Shown: positions 33,899-43,114 of the stretch, in pieces
How the letters are laid out: the number at the start of each line of letters is the position of its first letter
Position numbering within the stretch: position 1 is the stretch's first letter
Assembly (NCBI GenBank): GCA_023052935.1
Contig: CM041298.1
Coordinates: 62,676,217-62,740,216, forward strand
Reading direction: 5' to 3'
DNA from: Piezodorus guildinii
Lineage: Eukaryota > Arthropoda > Insecta > Hemiptera > Pentatomidae
DNA length: 64,000 nucleotides
Program-made: the position numbers and the translations under genes
Notes under the pieces: generated by a model
Seen by the model: only the letters and a program-made list of their open reading frames with translations
What the model was told of the DNA's origin: nothing
The model's database searches: none

Positions 33899-35022
33899 AT
33901 GCTAAAAATTCTCACTTGGAATCGTCACATAAGACTGAAGCAACAAAAATCTGATAGAAGATACCCATTACTACAACTCTTACTAGACAAACGTTCAAAA
34001 CTTCCAGTTTATAGCAAAAAAAAACATTTACATGACTATTATCAGACCTATTTGGACATACTAAAACGAGCTTTGGGTCTGATTCCTTCCCCATCCAATC
34101 ATTAAAATCCGAAACACTTCGCAAAATCCTAAATGTCCCTTAATTAATCACAAATCAACTCATCGATAATAACCTCAACATTCCATAGCCCTAGATATAC
34201 CTCTTTCCATTCCTAACTCCCAGCCCACACGAACCCACTTGTACTTAATCTATTCTTCCTTAGATATTCCTGATAACAAGCAGAGGCTATTAAAAAGAAG
34301 GTGGCCTCGGGACCAACTGCCATAACACGTTCACGCCGGAGCAAATACCCGCGTTTTTACGCGTGAGGCGGGACTGTCTTAGCTGCTTACGCTTCGTTGG
34401 GCAGGGCAGTACTGTTGCAAGTTCCAACGTGTTTAATGCAAGATCACAACAGTTTGAGGCTTACAAAGCGCTAAATGGGAGAGTGTAACAGTTTTGACAT
34501 ACACATATGAATGCAGGAATAATTATGAAAAGTATTAAGAAAAGATTCTTATATTATTATTATTATATTATATTCCTACATCATATTATCGGAATCAAAT
34601 ATAAAAAGAAATCACGCACAGATAAAATAAAATTCTTAAAGAAGAGCAATTAAGTGAAATCAACCGATAAGGGTCCTTTAAGGGAAAATGTTGAAAGTTA
34701 TAAAAATATTTAATAAATGACCCCTTATGCTTATGAATTCCTACAACATAATGTTGAGATAAAATAAATCTATTTCACAAAAACAAGTGAATCACCTGTG
34801 ATGCACGTCGCCCAACGGAACAGACAAGCGTAACTCACTGGTGGATCAACCCGTCCCGGGAACAGACAAGCGTGACCCACCGGTGGGTCACCCTGGCGTG
34901 AACGTGTTAAAATAGTTCATGAAGTGATATCACGGGGTAGTTCTTTCCTAAGACATTTTCCTAAATATTTACTTATTGTGTTTGTATAATACAGTTGTAA
35001 ATTACAATAAATAAATAAATAT
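33899..35022 (+). mobile_element. Jockey-like fragment, family J2, interrupted by a MITE
   Basis: Plus-strand RT C-terminal relic: LTWNRHIRLKQQKSDRRYPLLQLLLDKRSKLP from 33911, later out-of-frame pieces for the SNH, NILRK-like and RRWPRDQLP blocks. The ORF end is directly at the MITE (34321). The 3' UTR resumes at 34911 and ends in ACAGTTGTAAATTACAATAAATAAATAAAT near 35015, as in the other J2 copies. Confidence 0.8.
34322..34910. mobile_element. piggyBac-type MITE, 589 bases including TTAA sites
   Basis: The ends are inverted: left ATAACACGTTCACGCC at 34322 and right TTAACACGTTCACGCC read on the minus strand from 34910. The right flank is a perfect TTAA; the left is ATAA, one change away. TTAA-flanked short inverted ends are the mark of piggyBac elements. 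Near the right end, GGAACAGACAAGCGT occurs twice 42 bases apart, and GACCCACCGGTGGGTC at 34874-34889 is a perfect palindrome. It has no transposase ORF, so it is non-autonomous. It lies inside a J2 Jockey fragment. Confidence 0.8.
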
Positions 35023-35954
35023 TTTAAGGAAGAATATTGTTAGTTATGTAGCATTTACCTTAAACCTACCGGTTAGGAGTTATATTGGTTTGTATGAAAA
35101 TAATTACTAAAGTAGCGATGTCGAAATTTACATAGGTGATAAGAAATAATTTTTTTTAGTAAATTATTTCTTTATCTTCTTTATATACTTTATCAATTTA
35201 TATTTATTGTAAATAAATAAATCTATCCGTCAATAAACTTAACTCCTCTCTAACATAGCAACCGATTATTGAAAGATATATCAACGATCTGTTGTTATTA
35301 CCAGTAAGAAAGAAATGCTGAAGCCACATTTTTTCATCAATTTTCAAGTTCAGAGCTTGTCATACAATTCAATATTGTTTTTTTTTTTTTCCTGTCCCGA
35401 ATTTGAGTTATAGAGAACCCTCGTTTTCCAATTTCATTTTCTTTCAGTAATAGATGAGCACACCAGACTGAATAATAGAAAACAAACAATTGTAACAATC
35501 CTATTTATCGAGAGAAAGACTGGTTACATGATTGGACAACCTTTTAAACCGCAAAAATGAGTTTCTTTGTTGTTCAGATCCCAATTAAACTTTCGACTCC
35601 CGACCTTTTGTTGCGTTGAAAATGGTTTTGCTGGCAGATTTCAACAGAACGGAAGAGTTTCGTAAAATATTTTACAAACACTACAGGTGAGGCATTACCC
35701 ATGTTTTGATAAACTGAGAAATTAATAATACACTTTGATAAAATCTTGATCGGTGAATTTGAATATTAAAATATTCCTTTTGTCCATGATATCTACACAT
35801 CAAATGCATTTATTAGATGGCAAGTGCAAATATTGTACGTTACAGTTCTAAAATGATAAATAAATGGGCGATAAATATTGAGCCAAAACAATTGTATAAT
35901 TAGATCAAGTTAAATCAAATATTCGACATACCATATATAATATTGAACATTTAA
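35023..35954. other. AT-rich spacer
   Basis: About 930 bases with nothing recognised. T runs lie near 35377-35390. Confidence 0.3.
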
Positions 35955-36575
35955 AATCGACCCAAAAAAAACAACAACAAAAAACATACTTCCACCCTCC
36001 ACCCAAAATTTAAAAAATCTGCCCGCTGTCCGCTGTACACCTTCCGTGGCATTTATCCGAAACTACTTTATCATTTTTTTTTAAACTCACCACAAAAATA
36101 TAAAACAGGTTATTTTAAAAATTGCCGATGATTAAAAGTGAGTTCATTTAATAGCTCAGTTATTTTTGAAGATAGAGAAAAAAATGCACAGGATTTTAGA
36201 ATCAGTAAAGCGCGATTAACAAATAAAAAAAAAACCTTAAACAAAAAAAGAAAAGTGAAAAAAAAATAGAAATCTTGCCTATATATAAGCTTGTAACTCA
36301 GTTATTTTTGAAAATAGAGAAAAATTTGTATTGAGTTTTAGAATCACTATAGCACGATAAGCAAAACATAAATAAAAGTTTTACTATTTATTCCTACAAA
36401 ATGAAAAAAAGATTCACTGAAATTGGGTCAAAACTAGCAGAGATATAGCGTTTTGAAATTAGCAGCGGCGATGTTCCATTTTCCTTTAAATATTTTATTT
36501 TTTAACTATAAACGGCAATATAAACAGTTATACTGTAATATAGTTATTTGGAAATAATAAACTATTGCCTAATAA
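35955..36575 (+). repeat. Dispersed repeat B, uninterrupted copy
   Basis: It shows both halves of the copy split at 8929/10877 in one piece and therefore proves that split. Internally, a block with CTCAGTTATTTTTGAARATAGAG occurs twice (36155 and 36298), so the repeat contains an imperfect tandem duplication of about 145 bases. Noncoding. Confidence 0.7.
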
Positions 36576-36719
36576 TTTTCAGTTTTTTTATATCTTAGGA
36601 TTCACTTCTAACTACTACATATATAATTTTACAGAAAGAAAATTCATGATAGGTAAATTTTTTGATGTATTTTACATTTTTTCGAATTCCTTCTCTAACC
36701 AAATTTTTTTTTTTTTTTT

Positions 36720-36990
36720 TTATTCATTTAGATTATTTTGTATGATACTGAGGCTAACAAGACAATGCTCCAGTGGGAGACGTACATTTTTCCTATCCAG
36801 GTTTAATTAGGACAAAGATTATTAACGAGAAACTGACATCGCACATGCTCAACATTATACGTGCCCTCCGAAGGACGACATAAACAAGAATTTTTATATT
36901 CTATTAAAAAATCTGGCGTTATCAGCCAGGTTGGAACCCGTGACCTTGGGCATATAAGACTGTTATGCTAGCCACTACACCACAGGTGAT
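36720..36990 (-). repeat. SINE family S2, diverged copy
   Basis: The minus-strand copy with its head at about 36990 (CACCTGTGGTGTAGTGGCTAGCA), box B-like GGTTCCAACC, and body blocks CGTCCTTCGGAGGGC and GATGTCAGTTTCTCG. Its T-rich left end merges with a T run. Confidence 0.75.
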
Positions 36991-37684
36991 TAATACAAAA
37001 ATGATTAATAGGCAATGCTAAGATGATAAGAATCAGTATTATGTATGCAAATATCCAATTTTATAATTAACGATAGACAAAATAAATTAAAATATATATT
37101 TTCATAATTATTCAGTATTGAAAGTTGTGTTCTAAAAACGCACAGACATTATTACCTTCGAAGGTTTTATCAATTATAAGATAAAGCTTTCAGCATTAGA
37201 ATATGCACCTTAATGGTTTCTGCAATGAATAGGTTTTTGTTTTATTCTTATTTGATTTTTTTTTCAGGATAAATTGTTCCAGGGTAGAATTTCCTTTCAA
37301 TTCCAGGTTCAGCTTTGTCTTAGCTTTTCCATTCTGTGAAGGCAAGTGATTTGCATATATATTTAGGCAAGATAATGAGACACTCACGGCACTAGGCTAA
37401 AAGGATTTCCGTCGGGTTAGAGCGCAGGGAATCTTCCCCATTTTAAATCCGACTTTCAACTGTTCAACGGAAAAATCTAAAATGCTGAAAATGAAAGATG
37501 GAAATGATGTTCAACTCAGGAGTAATATTAAATCGTCCTTAACATAAAGACAATTTTTTTAGTTATATTTGTCTAAAGATTAAATAGGAATTTTTTTTTT
37601 TGTTCCAAACATCAATAAATTTTTGACTGATAAAATCATAAAAATTCAAAAATTAGTAGGTATGTAAAAATTACAGGTTATTTG
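36991..37684. other. AT-rich DNA, may contain the start of the Mag-like 5' LTR
   Basis: No gene is seen. The presumed LTR of the downstream Mag-like element must begin in this stretch or just after it, but with no second LTR its start cannot be fixed. Confidence 0.3.
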
Positions 37685-37700
37685 AAATAATACTTATTTG

Positions 37701-37987
37701 TTTGTTTGTTTATTTATTTAACGTCACTTTATGCTACTATGGCTAATCGGACGATGCTACAGTGGGAGTCCTAAATTTTGCCTATCCAGGTTTTATTAGG
37801 ATAGGGATCTTTAACGAGTACCTGACATCGCACAGGCTCGGGACCACCTTTTAACGTCCCTCCGAAGGACGGCGTAACTAAGGATTTTTTACTCCCATTA
37901 AAAAATCCTAGGAGCACCTGCGGATTTGAACCCGTGACCTTTGGCATGGGAGGCTGTTACGCTAGCCACCCAGCTACAAGTGATCCC
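37701..37987 (-). repeat. SINE family S2 with perfect 16-bp target duplication
   Basis: Complete minus-strand copy: head GGGATCACTTGTAGCTGGGTGG at 37987, box B-like GGTTCAAATCC at about 37933-37923, and a TAAATAAATAAACAAACAAAC tail. It is flanked by AAATAATACTTATTTG at 37685-37700 and 37988-38003. The perfect long duplication suggests a fairly recent insertion. It sits in the presumed 5' LTR of the Mag-like element. Confidence 0.95.
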
Positions 37988-38165
37988 AAATAATACTTAT
38001 TTGATTATAGCAATAGTTATTGTTTAGATATAGTCACTTGGCAAAAGCTCCCATATGTTTGATGAGCTGGAGGTTGCAATTCAAAAGTAGATTATGTTAC
38101 ATGTTAAGTGTTAAATTATAATAAATTATTTTGATATGTATAATCTTCCAATATAAATTTAAACA
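37988..38165 (+). other. Presumed 3' part of the Mag-like 5' LTR
   Basis: The sequence between the SINE and the primer binding site. It ends TTTAAACA directly before TGGCGCAGTCG, as an LTR end should. Only one LTR is left, so this is inference from position. Confidence 0.5.
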
Positions 38166-38176
38166 TGGCGCAGTCG
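38166..38176 (+). promoter_or_regulatory. Primer binding site, tRNA-Ser type
   Basis: TGGCGCAGTCG is complementary to the 3' end of arthropod tRNA-Ser (CGACTGCGCCA). Several Ty3/Gypsy lineages, Mag among them, prime minus-strand DNA synthesis here. It is placed 48 bases before the gag ATG. Confidence 0.7.
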
Positions 38177-38223
38177 AAATCGTCCTAGTGAACTGAAGAA
38201 AGAGAAGTGATAGAACATCTACT

Positions 38224-41027
38224 ATGGAATTCAATAAACCCTCGCAATTCGAAGTTAATGTGGATAACCTGTCCGAGAGCTTTAGAAGATTCCGGACTGA
38301 GGTGGAAATTTATTTTGTGGCCACAGAAACTCAAAAAAAATCAAGAGAGGTCCAGGTAGCACGGCTAAAAAACATGTTGGGATCCGAGGGGTTAAAGCTC
38401 AATAAAATTCAATTTTAGATGTCCTTGACAAGCATTGTACCCCAAAGAAAAATGAGACAATGCTGATTCATAATTTTTTTAGTAGGAAGCAAGCAGCAAA
38501 TGAACCGATTGAACGGTATTTTACGGATCTCAAATCACTAGTTGCACCTTTTGAGTTCGGTGACCAGGAGGAAAAATTATTAAAATCCCAAATAATTCTT
38601 GGAATTTATGACAAAAGTACTCAAGAAAGACTTCTGAGAGAGGACCCTTCATTGGAAAAAACAGTTAATTTTTGTAAAACTGTCGAAATGGCAGAAAAAA
38701 ATTTAAGGATCATCAGAGGACAGGAAGAACGACGGCAGGAAGTTTTCAAGTTGGCAAGGGCAAGTAACAGCAAAGAGTTGGTAAATAGCAATAATAAACA
38801 ACAAACTGTAAATAAAAATAAATATATAGATTGCACCCGTTGTGGGCAGAAGCACTCTAGGTATCGTTGCCCTGCATTTGGCCAAAAATGCTTTAAGTGC
38901 AATAAAATGGGTCACTGGGCCATAATGTGTGGCAGGAATTCAAAACAAATTGAATACCTGGGTGTTTCTTACCACAATGAGGCATTTAATGGTGATTTTA
39001 GTATCGGAACAATCAAACTAAACCAAATAAACAAAAACAAAAATAGTCAATGGTTAGAAAATATAGAAATTACCGGAAAAATAATTATATTTAAGTTAGA
39101 TACAGGTGCTGAAACAAATGTTTTATCATTGAAACTACTGACTGATGAGTTAGGAATGGACAGTTCTAATGTCTCCAAAACTACTATTGTGTTGGAGACA
39201 TTTGGAGGATACAAAATCAATCCTGTTAGGGTTATTAAATTGCAGATAGGAGCTCAGGGTGAATGTTGTACAGCGGAATTCATTGTTGTGGAACAAAATG
39301 TAGGCTTTCCCAAAATGGGACTCCAAACGTTTTTGGATTTAAAGTTAATAAAAAAGGTATATAATATTAAGACTACAGACTTATCAGAATTTTTGAAGCA
39401 AAATGATGATATTTTTAAGTGTTTAGGTTGTTTTCCAGACTTGTGCTCATTAAAATTAAAAGAGGGCGCTATTCCAAAATCAAGCCCTGCTCGTAGTGTT
39501 CCCTTTAAAATTAAAGATAAATTAAAAGAAACTTTAGTAAATTTGGAAAAGAATAAGGTTATTGCAAAGGTTGACAGTCCAGGGGAGTGGGTTAACAATA
39601 TTGTTATAATAGAAAAACAAGACTCATCATTGCGAATTTGTATAGACCCTCAGCAATTAAATAAATACCTTATTAGAGATTATTATGAAATTCTAGCAAT
39701 GGAGGATATTGCGGTGAAACTTGAAAATAAAAAAGTTTTTTGCCTTTTTGATTTAAAACAGGGCTTCCATCAACTGCTTTTGGATGAGGCTTCGAGTAAT
39801 ATGTGCTCATTTAGTACACCTTTTGGTACTTATAAATATCTTAGAGCACCATTTGGTTTGTCAGTATTGCCTGAATTGTTCCAAAAATTGACCCAAAAGT
39901 ATTTTGGCCATTTGCAGGGAGTAATAGTTTACTTTGATGATATCCTGTGTGCTGCAGACTCTGAGGAAGAATTACAGTTCATTGTGGACAATGTTATGAG
40001 TGTGGCTCGAAAATATAATATTAGATTCAATCCTGAAAAAGTTCAGTATTTTGTTAAAGAGATTAAATTTTTGGGATCTTTGTTTAATGAAAATGGGCAT
40101 AGGCCGGATCCTGATCGTATATGTGTTATTAAGGAATTAAAAGCACCTAATAGTGTCAAGGAATTGCAGAAAATGTTGGGAATGGTGAATTTTTTGCGTA
40201 GCCACTTACCTAACCTGTCACAGGTGTTATCTCCTTTCCGACTGTTACTAAAAAAGGGTTCAGAATGGTTATGGACTTCATATCATGATGAGAAGTTCCT
40301 TGAATTAAAAGAGTTTATTGGAAATGCCACACTATTGAGGTCATTTGATCCTAATAAACCGGTGGAAATCCAAGCTGATGCCAGCAAGGATGCCCTAGGG
40401 TGTGCACTTTTTCAGGAGGGTAAACCCATTCTTTTCGCTAGCAGATCATTAACAGATTGCGAATGCAACTATGCACAGATCGAAAAGGAAATGCTTTCTA
40501 TTGTGTATGCATTCACAAAATTTCATAAATATGTTTATGGTCATATTAGCGTTACTGTTTTTTCTGATCATTCCCCTCTAACATCGATTTTTTCAAAGGA
40601 TATAAATAAGATAGTCAATAGTAGAATAAAACGAATGAGATTGAAGCTGTTACCTTATCAGTTCGAGTTAAAATACCTTTCGGGAAAATATATGTACGTA
40701 GCAGATTTTTTGTCCCATAATTTTGTAAAATCTGACTCTAATGATGATCCATCTATGCTGGAGAGGGTGCATTGTTTAGGAGCTACGATAAATTTCACGG
40801 AGAATAAATATTCTCAATTTGTGGTTGAAACCCAAAAAGACTCCTCTCTTTCACAGCTAGCTGAATTCTATCAAAATGGATGGCCATCGAAGCTGAAATC
40901 ATCTGTGACTCCCGAAGTAGTTCATTTTTATAAGCTTCGTAATAATATTTTTGAAGAAAATGGTTTATTTTATCTGGAGAATAGGTTAATTGTCCCTGCT
41001 GCGTTATGGCGTTTTATTCGGTCGTGA
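38224..41027 (+). pseudogene. Mag-like gag-pol, frameshifted and lacking integrase core
   Basis: The ATG at 38224 opens gag for 64 residues, then a shift of one base near 38412 moves the frame. The continuing frame reads ILDVLDKHCTPKKN before the internal ATG at 38460. Numbered from that ATG (855 residues): a gag part with CCHC knuckles at 125-137 and 144-157; protease LDTGAE with D214; RT with D431 (LFDLKQGF) and YFDD (D493/D494); RNase H with D640, E677 and D703, and D749 in YVADF. It stops at 855, just after NRLIVPAALWRFI, where the integrase zinc finger would begin. The element could not integrate by itself. Confidence 0.9.
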
Positions 41028-41039
41028 TCAAATTTCTGA

Positions 41040-42547
41040 CAAAATTATATAATTGTGCCTCCCAGTTATCTTTCCCGCTCTCTTGCATATTTACAACTCT
41101 CTCTTCAACGTTCCATTTTTCCTAGTGCCTGGAAGAAAGTTATAGTCCGTCCCTTGAATAAAGTTCCTATCCCTTCCTCAGCATCGGACTTCAGACCTAT
41201 ATCGATCCTATTTAACCTCTCAAAGCCAGTTGAAAGAATAGTCCACTCTCAATTCTATAACTTCCTTGAACAAAAATCTCTACTTGTTCCCTTCCAGTAT
41301 GGCTTTAGATCCCAATATTCCACTCAGTCAGCTCTCCTGAAAATTACCCAAGACCTACAATCCTCTATAGACAAACAAAACATATCAATCCTGGTCCTCT
41401 TTGACTTCTCAAAAGTCTTTGACATGGTAAACCACTAAATCCTTCTCTCCAAACTCCGAAACCCACCAATATCCGATAGTGCCATAAACTGGTTACTTTC
41501 CTTTCTATCCGCTCGAACTCAAACTGTGATAATCCCAAATAAACCACCTTCCTCACCTATTCTGCTAACACATGGAGTTCCTCAGGGATCAGCTCTTTCT
41601 CCAATCCTATTCTCTATCTATGTTAATGACCTACCCAATTCTATACTTCACACTAAATGCCACCTATATTCCGATGATCTCCAAATTTACCTCTCCTTCC
41701 ATCCCACCGAAATTACTGAGATGGTCCAAAAATTACAAGAAGTCATTGAAAATATCGATTTGTGGGCCATCAAGAATGGTCTAAAACTTAATGTTAATAA
41801 TACCAAAGCCATCCTCATCGGTTCCAAACATCTGCTCAACTCCCTCTCCTGTCACACCTTATTCTACCTCAATCATAAACCTATCATCTTCCAAACGTTC
41901 GTTAGAAAGCTAGGCGTATTCCTTGACCAAAACCTATCCTGGAATAATCACATTTCTCAAATTTCTAGAAAATCCATAGCCATCCTTAAACAGTTCCTCA
42001 GATTACGCAATTTAATACCCCTTAAAACCAGCCAACTCCTGGTATCCTCCCTTATCTTCCCCCACTTTGACTATGGCTGCCTGGTGTTTGGCGGACTGTC
42101 CGAGACGCGAGATGAGACTGAAGAAACTAATGAACTGTTTCATTAGATTTATCTTCATAATCCCCAGGCGCTCTCATGTCTCAGCCTGGTATGCCGAGTT
42201 GAAGTGGCTTTACCCTAAATCCCGACGGCAATACTTCCTAGGAGCTTACCTTTACCAATCCTTCAAAACCAAAAAAACCCTCTATATTTACAATTGGTTT
42301 ACCCCACTCTCCTCTGTCCACTCCATCAACACAAGATCCCAACCCTTGAACCTGCTCATTCCATACCACAAATCTACTTCATTTAAGAGATCTTTTGTCA
42401 TACGTACATCCTCATTCCGGAATTCCTTGCCCATGTCCTTTTGTGTGACCCATGTGTCCCGTATGATCGTAAAATACAATTTAATTTATTCTGCTTGGGC
42501 CTATCTTCGTGAAAAAACGGTTTATTTATAAAAAAAAATAAAAACAA
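41040..42547 (+). mobile_element. CR1/L2-like non-LTR element, 5'-truncated
   Basis: It starts inside the RT fingers directly after the Mag-like pol and ends with an A-rich tail at about 42528-42547. Endonuclease and ORF1 are missing. Its RT motifs match the relics at 16318-17320. No target duplication could be identified, and the Mag integrase does not resume after it, so the junction may come from a deletion. Confidence 0.8.
41055..42531 (+). pseudogene. CR1/L2-like reverse transcriptase, stop and frameshift
   Basis: The frame from 41055 has FPSAWKKVIVRPLNKVP, DFRPISILFNLSKPVERIV, QYGFRSQYSTQSALLKI and the catalytic LFDFSKVFDMVNH. It is cut by TAA at 41436-41438 and continues in the same frame with THGVPQGSALSPILF and the catalytic YSDD at 41667-41678 (Ser where Ala is usual). 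The thumb follows to about 42110. There the frame shifts by an indel, and the tail continues in the 42067-42531 frame as RLKKLMNCFIRFIF, HVSAWYAELKWL and SSFRNSLP. At least two lesions make it non-functional. Confidence 0.85.
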
Positions 42548-42701
42548 ACCGGGTTTATATCCGCAAAAATAAAAAATCCTTTGAGCAAGTACATTAAATC
42601 ACATCACACTCAAAGGCATTAATATATCAACTGCAAAATCTTATATAACTGAAAAATACATCAAATTTATTTTTTCCCTTCAAAAATAATTTAATTGTAT
42701 A
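42548..42701. other. Short spacer ending in the TATA target site
   Basis: AT-rich. Its last four bases, TATA at 42698-42701, are the left target duplication of the next LTR element. Confidence 0.5.
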
Positions 42702-43096
42702 TTTTGAGGAGGTGAGGGCGAAATAACTACAGCCTGGCACTATTAGTACGAATGGTTCTTTTATTGTTCGTAATGTTAAAAACAGTTAAATAAAGCATGG
42801 AATAATAGAACACAAAAGAAGAACACAATATGAGGAGCACACACAAATCGAGATAGAGCCAACCCACAGCTGGTGAGAGGTTGCAATGGATTCGCCACTG
42901 TAAAATAAAATAATCTTTCTACTATCATAAAACACAGAAAATAAAATAATAAATAAAAATGAACTTCAATTAAATATAAAGAAAACTAAAATATAAACAT
43001 GTTTGAGGCAGTGACAAATCCATTTCACATAACCTCTTTGCTCTCACCAGCTGTGTGTTATAACCTCACTCCCTCACACACATCAGGCCCATCACA
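42702..43096 (-). repeat. 3' LTR of the CsRn1-like element
   Basis: 395 bases, starting TGTGATGGGCCTGA on the minus strand and ending CCTCACCTCCTCAAAA. It aligns without gaps to the other LTR, with five substitutions noted by eye. The exact ends are uncertain by one to three bases because of repeated T and A at the borders. Confidence 0.95.
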
Positions 43097-43114
43097 TCAC
43101 TCCCCCCCAATGAC
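43097..43114 (-). promoter_or_regulatory. Polypurine tract
   Basis: On the minus strand ATTGGGGGGGAGTGA lies directly before the 3' LTR and primes plus-strand DNA synthesis. It overlaps the last pol codons, which encode IGGE and the TGA stop. Confidence 0.8.

Larger units (their letters stand above)
38166..41030 (+). mobile_element. Mag-like Ty3/Gypsy LTR element, 3'-truncated
   Basis: Primer site, gag, protease, RT and RNase H are present in one frame apart from a gag frameshift. The integrase and 3' LTR are missing. Two zinc knuckles of the CTRCGQKH-CPAFGQKC type followed in frame by pol are typical of the Mag lineage. Within about 20-30 bases after the truncated integrase start, a CR1/L2-like copy begins. 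Confidence 0.85.

Noticed and set aside
38621..39598. Three minus ORFs opposite Mag-like gag-pol
   Set aside because: Shadows of the knuckle and protease coding region.
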